Source of the DNA: Streptomyces atratus | GTDB taxonomy: Bacteria > Actinomycetota > Actinomycetes > Streptomycetales > Streptomycetaceae | DNA: 64,000 bases | Assembly (NCBI RefSeq): GCF_014648655.1 | Contig: NZ_BMRN01000003.1 | Location: 452,335 to 516,334, forward strand | Direction: 5' to 3' | In this document: positions 40,733-47,847 of the stretch, in pieces | Layout of the letters: each line of letters starts with the position of its first letter | Numbering within the stretch: the stretch's first letter is position 1 | Notes under the pieces: generated by a model | Seen by the model: only the letters and a program-made list of their open reading frames with translations | Databases searched by the model: none | What the model was told of the DNA's origin: nothing | Position numbers and translations under genes: made by a program

Positions 40733-42373
40733 TCAGATCCCGGCCGCCGCCGCCAGGTCCCGCTTGATCCCGGCGAGCAGCTCCGCACCCCTCGCGCGGG
40801 CCGCGGGCAGCTCGTCCGCCGAACCGACCGGCACCACGACCTCCAGGTAGCACTTGAGCTTCGGCTCGGTGCCGCTCGGGCGGACGATCACCCGGGCGCC
40901 CTGGAGGTGGTAGCGCAGCCCGTCGGTGGGCGGCAGCTGCTCGGTGCCCTGCGACAGATCCTCGGCAGAGGTGACGGCGAGACCGGCGAGCGCGGTCGGA
41001 GGCTGCTCGCGCAGCCGCCGCATGGCGTCCGCGATGACCGACAGGTCCTCCACCCGGACCGACAGCTGGTCGGTGGCGTGCAGTCCGTGCTCGACCGCGA
41101 TGTCGTCGAGCAGGTCGAGGAGCGTACGCCCCTGCTCCTTGAGTACGGAGGCCAGTTCGGCGACGAGCAGTGCGGCCGTGATGCCGTCCTTGTCGCGTAC
41201 GCCTTCCGGGTCGACGCAGTAGCCGAGCGCCTCCTCGTACCCGTACCGCAGACCGTCCACGCGGGCGATCCACTTGAAGCCGGTCAGTGTCTCCTCGTAG
41301 CCGAGGCCGGCCTTCTCGGCGATCCGGCCGAGCAGCGAGGACGACACGATCGACTCGGCGAAGACACCGGTCACGCCGCGGTTCACCAGATGGGCGGCGA
41401 GCAGCGCCCCGACCTCGTCGCCGCGCAGCATCCGCCAGCCGCCGTCGGCGGCGGGATCCGGGACGGCGACGGCGCAGCGGTCGGCGTCCGGGTCGTTGGC
41501 GATGACGAGGTCGGGGTCCGTACGGCGTGCGGTGGCGAAGGCGAGATCCATCGCGCCGGGCTCTTCCGGATTGGGGAAGGCGACGGTGGGGAACGCCGGG
41601 TCGGGCTCCGCCTGCTCGGCGACGAGCACGGGCTCCGGGAACCCGGACCGGGCGAAGGCGGCGGTCAGCACGGAGGTGCCGACGCCATGCATCGCGGTGT
41701 ACACGACCTGGGCGGTGCGCGGCGATCCGGCGGCGAGCACGGCGTCCGTACGGGCCAGGTAGGCCGCCAGGACCTCGTCACCGAGGGTTTCCCAGCCGTC
41801 GTCGGGGCGGGTCACGCCGTCGAGCGGGCCGACGGCCGCGATCGCGGCGGCGATCTCGCCGTCCGCCGGGGGGACGATCTGCGAGCCGTCGCCGAGATAG
41901 ACCTTGTAGCCGTTGTCGCGCGGCGGATTGTGGCTGGCGGTCACCTCGACGCCCGCGACGGCGCCCAGGTGCCGTATGGCGTACGCCAGTACAGGAGTGG
42001 GGAGCGGGCGGGGGAGTACCGCCGCGCGCAGGCCCGCGCCGGTCATCACGGCCGCGGTGTCGCGGGCGAAGTCGGCGGACTTGTAGCGGGCGTCGTACCC
42101 GATGACGACGAGCCCGCCGGTCTGTCCCTCGGCCTTGAGGTAGGCGGCGAGTCCGGCCGCGGCGCGGATGACGACCGCCCGGTTCATCCGCATCGGCCCG
42201 GCCCCCAGCTCACCGCGGAGCCCGGCCGTGCCGAACTGCAGCGTGCCGGCGAACCGTGCGGCGAGCTCGTCGAGGTCCTCGGTGTCGATGAGCTCGGCGA
42301 GCTCGTCACGGGTCTCGGGATCGGGGTCCTCCGCGAGCCACGTCCTGGCCTGCGCGATGAGGTCCTGCTGCAC
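40733..42373 (-). CDS. Phosphohexomutase-family enzyme (PmmB type), probable phosphopentomutase
   Basis: The 546-residue enzyme belongs to the alpha-D-phosphohexomutase superfamily. It has the phosphoserine loop VTASHNPPRDNGYKVY (near residue 148), the metal loop DPDADRCAVAVPD, the sugar-ring loop near GFKWIARVDGLRYGYEEALGY and the phosphate-binding loop VRPSGTEPKLKCYLE. Annotations usually say phosphomannomutase. Here it lies directly downstream of pnp on the same strand. The window has the nucleoside phosphorylases and deoC but no classical deoB, so conversion of (deoxy)ribose 1-phosphate to the 5-phosphate is a likely job. That function is an inference from context; a hexose role is the alternative. 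Confidence 0.88.
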   Translation of the reverse strand: MQQDLIAQARTWLAEDPDPETRDELAELIDTEDLDELAARFAGTLQFGTAGLRGELGAGPMRMNRAVVIRAAAGLAAYLKAEGQTGGLVVIGYDARYKSADFARDTAAVMTGAGLRAAVLPRPLPTPVLAYAIRHLGAVAGVEVTASHNPPRDNGYKVYLGDGSQIVPPADGEIAAAIAAVGPLDGVTRPDDGWETLGDEVLAAYLARTDAVLAAGSPRTAQVVYTAMHGVGTSVLTAAFARSGFPEPVLVAEQAEPDPAFPTVAFPNPEEPGAMDLAFATARRTDPDLVIANDPDADRCAVAVPDPAADGGWRMLRGDEVGALLAAHLVNRGVTGVFAESIVSSSLLGRIAEKAGLGYEETLTGFKWIARVDGLRYGYEEALGYCVDPEGVRDKDGITAALLVAELASVLKEQGRTLLDLLDDIAVEHGLHATDQLSVRVEDLSVIADAMRRLREQPPTALAGLAVTSAEDLSQGTEQLPPTDGLRYHLQGARVIVRPSGTEPKLKCYLEVVVPVGSADELPAARARGAELLAGIKRDLAAAAGI

Positions 42374-42406
42374 GGTGTCCGCCTTTCTGCGGGGTGGGTG
42401 GGTTAC

Positions 42407-42453
42407 GGGGGCGCTGCCCCGGACCCCCGCTCCTCAATCGCCGGAGGGGCTTG
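42407..42453. repeat. Interspersed GC-rich palindromic repeat, copy C (reverse)
   Basis: CGCTCCTCAATCGCCGGAGG followed by GGCTTGG is the reverse complement of copy B at 28161. A second GC-rich block (42478-42540, GGGGCGCTGCCCCGGTTCGG) follows and matches the tail of copy D. It fills the 214-bp gap between pnp and pmm. Confidence 0.7.
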
Positions 42454-42587
42454 GTCTCAGCCTCACCGGCGTCCGAGGCGCGGGGCCCGGGGCGCTGCCC
42501 CGGTTCGGGAGGGGGCGGGGCGGGGGACAGGCCGCCGCAGGCGCCACGCCCACCCGGCCCCGCACCCCGCGGCCCTCACCCCTCGGC

Positions 42588-43412
42588 TCAGATCCGCTCG
42601 AGCACCCGTGCCAGCAACGCCCCCATCCGCGTGGCGGAATCCCGCCCCGCCTGCAGCACCTCTTCATGGTTGAGCGGCTCCCCGCTCAGCCCCGCCGCCA
42701 GGTTCGTGACCAGCGAAATGCCCAGCACCTCGGCCCCCGCCTCCCGTGCGGCGATCGCCTCCAGCACGGTGGACATGCCGACCAGGTCGCCGCCCATGAC
42801 ACGGACCATGTTGATCTCGGCCGGGGTCTCGTAGTGCGGACCGGGGAACTGCACGTACACACCCTCTTCGAGGGTCTCGTCGACCTCCTTGCACAGCGCG
42901 CGCAGCCGCGGCGAGTACAGGTCGGTCAGGTCGACGAAGTTGGCGCCGATGATGGGGGACGCCGCGGTCAGGTTGATGTGGTCGCTGATCAGGACCGGCT
43001 GCCCGGGGCGCATGCCCTCGCGCAGGCCGCCGCAGCCGTTCGTCAGGACGACGGTCTTGCATCCGGCGGCGACGGCGGTCCGGACCCCGTGCGCGACGGC
43101 TGCGACGCCGCGGCCCTCGTAGAAGTGCGTGCGGCCGAGGAAGACCAGGGCGCGCTTCTCGCCGATCCGGTACGAGCGGATCGTGCCGCCGTGCCCCTGC
43201 ACGGCGGGCGCCGGGAAACCGGGCAGGTCGGTCACCGGGAACTCGGCTTCCGGAGTGCCGAGCGCATCGCCCGCAGGTGCCCAGCCGGAACCCATCACGA
43301 GCGCGACGTCATGGGTCTCGGCACCGGTCAGCTCGCGCAGGCGGGCGGCGGCGTCGGCGGCGGCGGCGTGCGGGTCGCCCTGGATGTTGTCCGGAATAAC
43401 TGATGCGTTCAC
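42588..43412 (-). CDS. Purine nucleoside phosphorylase (trimeric type)
   Basis: The 274-residue enzyme phosphorolyses inosine, guanosine and their deoxy forms. It has the phosphate site [12 protein letters not shown] (family pattern GSGLG) and the base-binding segment [29 protein letters not shown] in two adjoining parts, [28 protein letters not shown] and SLVTNLAAG, which follow the type I trimeric PNP layout. The GTG at 43412 is favoured because the operator begins 26 bp upstream. It receives inosine from the add product and would supply (deoxy)ribose 1-phosphate to the pmm product encoded downstream. Confidence 0.93.
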   Translation of the reverse strand: MNASVIPDNIQGDPHAAAADAAARLRELTGAETHDVALVMGSGWAPAGDALGTPEAEFPVTDLPGFPAPAVQGHGGTIRSYRIGEKRALVFLGRTHFYEGRGVAAVAHGVRTAVAAGCKTVVLTNGCGGLREGMRPGQPVLISDHINLTAASPIIGANFVDLTDLYSPRLRALCKEVDETLEEGVYVQFPGPHYETPAEINMVRVMGGDLVGMSTVLEAIAAREAGAEVLGISLVTNLAAGLSGEPLNHEEVLQAGRDSATRMGALLARVLERI

Positions 43413-43437
43413 GCGGATGAGGGTAGCCGGTGATTCC

Positions 43438-43449
43438 CTACGCGCGTAG
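43438..43449. promoter_or_regulatory. Perfect operator-like palindrome upstream of pnp
   Basis: CTACGCGCGTAG is perfect here, 25 bp before the pnp start. A second half-site, TGCGTAGAG (43457-43465), follows on the upstream side, giving a possible tandem site. Confidence 0.8.
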
Positions 43450-43514
43450 ATGCCCATGCGTAGAGTCTGCACACGCTTCCTCGTACATTCACACAAAAGC
43501 GCTGGTCCGGCGGG

Positions 43515-43952
43515 TCAGCAGGGACGCTTGCGCAGTTCCATCACATAGTCGTGCGGTGCGCCCGCGGACTCCGCGGCGTCCGCGATCTCGCCCAGATAGC
43601 GGGCGGACGGCAACCCGCCCTCGTACCCGTTCAGCACATACATCCAGGCCGGCTCCTCGCCGTCCAGGGTGTGCACACGCACCCGCATCCGCCGGTATAT
43701 GTCGAGGCCGACGCCTTCCCACCGGTCCATGGAGTCCTCGTCCATCGGCGCCAGGTCGTACAGCGCCACGAAGACCTGGGAACGGGGGGCCTCCACCACC
43801 GTGGCGAGCGCGCCTTCCCAGCCCATCTGCTCCCCGCCGAAGGTCAGCCGCCAGCCGTTGAGCCAGCCGGTGCCGCGCAGCGGGGAATGCGGTGCGCGGC
43901 GCGTCATCAGCCGCGCGTCGAGGTTGCCGGCGTACGCGGCGTAGAGCGACAT
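43515..43952 (-). CDS. Gamma-glutamylcyclotransferase-fold protein
   Basis: The 145-residue protein has the GGCT (BtrG) fold: the starting strand SLYAAYAGNLDARLM resembles YFAYGSNL of the family, followed by GWLNGWRLTFGG, VFVALYDLAPMDEDSMDRWEGV, with the usual acidic residue, and LNGYEGGLPSARYLGEIADAA. Members release 5-oxoproline from gamma-glutamyl compounds or remove gamma-glutamyl groups; the substrate is unknown here. It is just upstream of pnp on the same strand, separated by the operator, so it is a different transcription unit. The start at 43952 has no strong ribosome-binding site. Confidence 0.8.
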   Translation of the reverse strand: MSLYAAYAGNLDARLMTRRAPHSPLRGTGWLNGWRLTFGGEQMGWEGALATVVEAPRSQVFVALYDLAPMDEDSMDRWEGVGLDIYRRMRVRVHTLDGEEPAWMYVLNGYEGGLPSARYLGEIADAAESAGAPHDYVMELRKRPC

Positions 43953-44207
43953 GGGGTCGAGAGTACGGGAGGCGGTGGGCGGAACGCCGATTCCTGTGAG
44001 GAAGACCCCTTACGGGGTTCCGTACAGCGCCTGCCGTCCCGGAACCCCGTCGCGCACGCCCCGGGGCACGTATGGAGGGCCCCGGGGCGAAGCACCTTGG
44101 CGCGTGCGGGACAATGAAGTACGTACTGCATTCCCCGGGGCGACTCCCCGGACCCCCGGCCGGGGCAGCAGACGGCCGCGGGATGACACACGCGAGGCGG
44201 ACTTTTC

Positions 44208-45647
44208 GTGACCCGGATCGTGATCATCGGCGGCGGACCCGGCGGGTACGAGGCGGCATTGGTGGGCGCCCAGCTCGGCGCGGAGGTGACCGTCGTCGAC
44301 TGCGACGGCCTCGGCGGCGCGTCCGTGCTCACCGACTGCGTGCCTTCGAAGACCCTGATCGCGACGGCAGAGGTGATGACCACCTTCGACTCCTCGTACG
44401 AGGAGTTGGGCATCATCGTCGCCGACGACACGCCGCACATCGAGCAGGCGGCCCGTGTCGTCGGCGTCGACCTCGGCAAGGTCAACCGGCGTGTGAAGCG
44501 CCTGGCGCTCGCCCAGTCCCACGACATCACCGCCTCGGTCACCCGTGCGGGGGCGCGTGTGATGCGCGGCCGCGGCCGCCTCGACGGCCTCCAGGCCGCC
44601 GACGGCTCCCGCACGGTCGTCGTGACCGCCGCCGACGGTACGGAGGAGAGGCTCACCGCCGACGCCGTGCTGATCGCGACCGGTGGCCATCCCCGAGAGA
44701 TTCCGGATGCGCTCCCCGACGGCGAGCGCATCCTGAACTGGACCCAGGTCTACGACCTCGACGAGCTCCCCGAGGAGCTCATCGTGGTCGGCTCCGGCGT
44801 GACGGGTGCCGAGTTCGCGGGCGCGTACCAGGCGCTCGGCTCACGCGTCACCCTCGTTTCGTCGCGTGACCGGGTGCTGCCGGGTGAGGACCCGGATGCG
44901 GCCGCCGTCCTGGAGGACGTCTTCCGGCGCCGCGGCATGAACGTCATGGCCCGCTCCCGCGCCCAGGCGGCGAAGCGTGTCGGGGACCGGGTCGAGGTCA
45001 CCCTGGCCGACGGCCGGGTCATCTCCGGTTCGCACTGCCTGATGGCGGTCGGTGCGATCCCGAACAGCGCGGGCATGGGCCTGGAGGAGGCCGGGGTCAG
45101 GCTCAAGGAGTCCGGCCACATCTGGACCGACAAGGTCTCCCGCACCAGCGCCCCCGGCGTGTACGCGGCCGGTGACGTCACCGGGATCTTCGCCCTCGCC
45201 TCGGTCGCCGCCATGCAGGGCCGGATCGCGATGTACCACTTCCTCGGTGACGCGGTGGCCCCGCTGAACCTGAAGACGGTCTCCTCGAACGTCTTCACCG
45301 ACCCCGAGATCGCCACCGTCGGCTACACCCAGGCGGACGTCGACTCCGGCGAGATCGACGCACGCGTGGTGAAGCTGCCGCTGCTGCGCAACCCGCGCGC
45401 CAAGATGCAGGGCATCCGGGACGGCTTCGTCAAGATCTTCTGCCGGCCCGGCACCGGCATCGTGGTCGGCGGCTGTGTCGTCGCGCCGCGGGCGAGCGAG
45501 TTGATCCACCCCATCTCGATCGCGGTCGACAACAACCTGACGGTGGAACAGATCGCGAACGCTTTCACCGTGTATCCGTCCCTGTCGGGATCGATCGCGG
45601 AAGTGGCCCGTCAGTTGCACACCCGTAAGCTCACGGGCGAGGCGTAA
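44208..45647 (+). CDS. NAD(P)H-quinone dehydrogenase of the LpdA-type flavoprotein family
   Basis: The 479-residue FAD protein belongs to the disulfide-reductase family, with the dinucleotide motif GGGPGGYEAALVGAQLG at the N-terminus, a second Rossmann motif VGSGVTGAEFAGAY, GDVTGIFALASVAAMQGR and the C-terminal dimer domain with HPISIAVDNN. The normal redox pair C-x4-C is missing: the segment reads GGASVLTDCVPSKT with only one Cys. In this it resembles LpdA (Rv3303c) of Mycobacterium tuberculosis, which reduces quinones rather than lipoamide. The gene begins with GTG after GAGGCGGAC, and a hairpin follows. A DeoR-type regulator gene comes next. Confidence 0.87.
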   Translation: MTRIVIIGGGPGGYEAALVGAQLGAEVTVVDCDGLGGASVLTDCVPSKTLIATAEVMTTFDSSYEELGIIVADDTPHIEQAARVVGVDLGKVNRRVKRLALAQSHDITASVTRAGARVMRGRGRLDGLQAADGSRTVVVTAADGTEERLTADAVLIATGGHPREIPDALPDGERILNWTQVYDLDELPEELIVVGSGVTGAEFAGAYQALGSRVTLVSSRDRVLPGEDPDAAAVLEDVFRRRGMNVMARSRAQAAKRVGDRVEVTLADGRVISGSHCLMAVGAIPNSAGMGLEEAGVRLKESGHIWTDKVSRTSAPGVYAAGDVTGIFALASVAAMQGRIAMYHFLGDAVAPLNLKTVSSNVFTDPEIATVGYTQADVDSGEIDARVVKLPLLRNPRAKMQGIRDGFVKIFCRPGTGIVVGGCVVAPRASELIHPISIAVDNNLTVEQIANAFTVYPSLSGSIAEVARQLHTRKLTGEA

Positions 45648-45724
45648 GCACCTTCGGGAACCCGGCAATCCCTGGCAACTCGGGTGGTCGGGTGACCGCC
45701 TGACGATCAGTACGGAACAACAAC

Positions 45725-45752
45725 GGGGCCACCTATACCACTTGGTGGCCCC
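45725..45752 (+). terminator. Terminator hairpin between lpdA-like gene and deoR-like gene
   Basis: Arms GGGGCCACC and GGTGGCCCC (9 bp, perfect) enclose a 10-base loop and are followed by TTGTATGT. Confidence 0.75.
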
Positions 45753-45823
45753 TTGTATGTACAACTTCTGTTATTCGGCGCAAACTGCTGAAAACACTCG
45801 GACGTCGCGTTACTGTCAGTTTC

Positions 45824-46798
45824 GTGTTCGCTGCAGAACGTCGTCAATTAATCCTCGAAATGGTGCGTGCCAACGGGGCGGTATCGCTCCGTGAGCTCGC
45901 CCGCGTCGTCCAGACCTCCGAAGTGACCGTACGGCGGGACGTGCGGGCGCTGGAGGCAGAAGGACTCCTCGACCGCCGGCACGGCGGTGCGGTTTTGCCG
46001 GGCGGTTTCACGCGGGAGTCCGGCTTTCCGCAGAAATCCCATCTCGCCACCGCCGAGAAGACGGCCATCGCCGACCTGGCCGCCGGTCTCGTCGAAGAGG
46101 GTGAGGCCATCGTCGTCGGTGCCGGTACGACCACGCAGGAGCTGGCCCGCCGGCTCGCGCGGATCCCCGGTCTGACCGTGGTCACCAACTCGCTGCTGGT
46201 CGCCCAGGCGTTGGCCCATGCCAACCGGGTGGAAGTGGTGATGACCGGCGGTACCTTGCGCGGCTCCAACTACGCCCTGGTGGGCAGTGGGGCCGAGCAG
46301 TCCCTCCAGGGACTGCGGGTCTCGCGAGCGTTCCTCTCCGGGAGCGGGCTCACCGCGGAACGCGGCCTCTCCACGTCCAACATGCTCTCCGCGAGCGTGG
46401 ACCGGGCCCTGGTGCAGGCCGCGGCGGAGGTGGTGGTCCTGGCGGACCACACCAAGCTCGGCTCCGACACCATGTTCCAGACGGTGCCGACGGATCTCAT
46501 CACCCGTCTGGTGACGGACGAACCGCCCGGCCACGACGACCGTGCCGCCACCGAGCTGCAGGCCCTGGCCGACCAGGGGGTGCAGATCGCGGTGGCAGGC
46601 GCCGGAAGCGGCCCCGCACCGGCCGAGGCTCTCCCGCCGGGCCGCCAGACCCGCCGCGACATGCCACTGCCCGGGCAGCGCCGTACGCGCGGGGGTGGTC
46701 CTGGGGGGCCCGGCCCGCAGCCGCTACGGAGCGCTGCGGTACTGGCGGAACAGGGGCAGGGAGACCGCGCGAGGGTGGCGGATCTGCGGCGCCGGTAG
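45824..46798 (+). CDS. DeoR-family transcriptional regulator, candidate regulator of the nucleoside genes
   Basis: The 324-residue protein has the DeoR N-terminal HTH (ERRQLILEMVRANGAVSLRELARVVQTSEVTVRRDVRALEAEGLLDRRHGGAVL within residues 5-58). A sugar-phosphate-sensing domain follows, with VGAGTTTQELARRL, VVTNSLLVAQAL, MTGGTLRGSNYALVG and LADHTKLG. Family members respond to phosphorylated sugars; in other bacteria DeoR responds to deoxyribose phosphate. Its C-terminus, from about residue 255, is an Arg/Gly-rich tail absent from typical 250-residue members. It is linked to pnp, pmm and deoC but has no copy of their operator in front of it. The regulatory link is an inference from position and family. 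Confidence 0.85.
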   Translation: MFAAERRQLILEMVRANGAVSLRELARVVQTSEVTVRRDVRALEAEGLLDRRHGGAVLPGGFTRESGFPQKSHLATAEKTAIADLAAGLVEEGEAIVVGAGTTTQELARRLARIPGLTVVTNSLLVAQALAHANRVEVVMTGGTLRGSNYALVGSGAEQSLQGLRVSRAFLSGSGLTAERGLSTSNMLSASVDRALVQAAAEVVVLADHTKLGSDTMFQTVPTDLITRLVTDEPPGHDDRAATELQALADQGVQIAVAGAGSGPAPAEALPPGRQTRRDMPLPGQRRTRGGGPGGPGPQPLRSAAVLAEQGQGDRARVADLRRR

Positions 46799-46857
46799 GG
46801 GGTGGGGGGTCACTTTCCCCCGACCCGCCCCTTGCCGAACCGGGGCTCCGCGAAACC

Positions 46858-46915
46858 GAGCCCCTCCGGCGGTTGAGGCCCGGGCCCCGGGGCTGCGCCC
46901 CGGTTCGGGAAGGGA
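46858..46915. repeat. Interspersed GC-rich palindromic repeat, copy D (forward)
   Basis: GAGCCCCTCCGGCGGTTGAG is followed by a CCCGGGCCCCGGGG run, a GGGGCTGCGCCCC hairpin and TTCGGGAAGGG. It is located between the deoR-like and tetR genes, with no gene in the 182-bp gap. Confidence 0.7.
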
Positions 46916-46980
46916 CAAGCAGGCGAACAGGTCCCGCATGGCGGACCCGCAGCGCCCACGGTCACCCGCGCCCGTACTCC

Positions 46981-47580
46981 TCAACCCCCCTCCGCGTTCG
47001 GCCCCTTCAGTCCCTGCAAGGTCAGCATCAGCAGCCGCCCCGCCAACTCCGGATCATCCGGCGACTGCTCCGCAGCCAGCGCGATCGCGTTCGTCAGCTG
47101 CATCAGGTCGTCGATGGACACATCCGCCCGCACCGCCCCGCTCGCCTGCGCACGCGCCAGCAGCACCGCCCCCGCCTCGCGCAGCGGCACATTGCACTGC
47201 GAAAGTGCCGAAGTCTCGTCCCGTGACGTCGACATGAGCGCCTGGGCGAGCCCGCGGTACTCACCCGCATGAGTGATGATCGCGCCCAGCCACTCCACCA
47301 GGCCCCCGCACGGCTGCTCCGCCCCCGCGAGTTCGCGGGAACGGGCGATCAGGGAGGTGAGGGCCTCCTGGAAGACGGCGTTCATCAGCGCGTGCCGGTT
47401 CGGGAAGTGCCGGTACAGCGTGCCGATCCCCACGCCCGCACGTCGCGCGATGTCCTCCAGGGACGCGTCGGTGCCGTGTTCCGCGAAGGCGGTACGGGCC
47501 TCACCCAGCAGCCGGTCGTAATTGCGGCGCGCGTCGGCACGCATGGGCCGGGCCGGTGTCTGTGCCGTGCTCATCGCCAT
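46981..47580 (-). CDS. TetR-family regulator (MFS-type partner decayed)
   Basis: The 199-residue protein has the TetR HTH: RRNYDRLLGEARTAFAEHGTDASLEDIARRAGVGIGTLYRHFPNRHALM in residues about 17-65, followed by a helical ligand domain. The ATG at 47580 has AAGGGAGG 8 bases upstream. A perfect CTATCCGGATAG palindrome (47626-47637) lies 45 bp upstream and is the likely operator. TetR genes of this kind usually face an MFS exporter gene; here only the last 37 codons of one remain on the divergent side (47659-47769). So the regulator may now control only itself. Confidence 0.85.
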   Translation of the reverse strand: MAMSTAQTPARPMRADARRNYDRLLGEARTAFAEHGTDASLEDIARRAGVGIGTLYRHFPNRHALMNAVFQEALTSLIARSRELAGAEQPCGGLVEWLGAIITHAGEYRGLAQALMSTSRDETSALSQCNVPLREAGAVLLARAQASGAVRADVSIDDLMQLTNAIALAAEQSPDDPELAGRLLMLTLQGLKGPNAEGG

Positions 47581-47625
47581 TGCGCAGTCCTCCCTTTTCC
47601 CGCCCCGGGTCCAGGATGCCATTGC

Positions 47626-47637
47626 CTATCCGGATAG
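47626..47637. promoter_or_regulatory. CTATCCGGATAG palindrome, likely TetR operator
   Basis: A perfect 12-bp palindrome between the tetR start and the truncated MFS remnant. Short TATCCGGATA palindromes are typical of TetR-family sites beside such genes. Confidence 0.65.
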
Positions 47638-47658
47638 TGCCTCCGCATCGTTTCGGAG

Positions 47659-47769
47659 GTTATCTCCGGCTACGCGACCGGGCTGCTCGCCGGGGCCGGT
47701 TTCCTGGCGCTGACCCTGATCCTGTCGCTCGCCACGAGGACGGCCGCCGCGTCACCCGCCGGGGGGTGA
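47659..47769 (+). pseudogene. C-terminal remnant of an MFS exporter
   Basis: Thirty-six codons before the TGA at 47767 read VISGYATGLLAGAGFLALTL and then ILSLATRTAAASPAGG, which fits the last membrane helix and tail of a DHA2-type exporter (GYxxAFLxGAGFALL). No other part of the transporter is present, so a deletion has removed some 400 codons between here and the tetR operator region. Confidence 0.6.
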
Positions 47770-47847
47770 CGCGGCGCCGCCGAACGGGGCCCCTGCCGAG
47801 CCGTACGACTCGGCAGGGGCCCCGGTGGAACCTCGGGTACCGCTCGA

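Noticed and set aside
40907..42673. A 588-codon open frame antisense to pmm, and similar long frames antisense to many genes (for example 2167-3732, 5033-6856, 38373-40259, 47932-49629)
   Set aside because: They are Arg/Gly/Val-rich, have no family motif and lie opposite clear enzymes. High third-position GC in Streptomyces creates such shadow frames.
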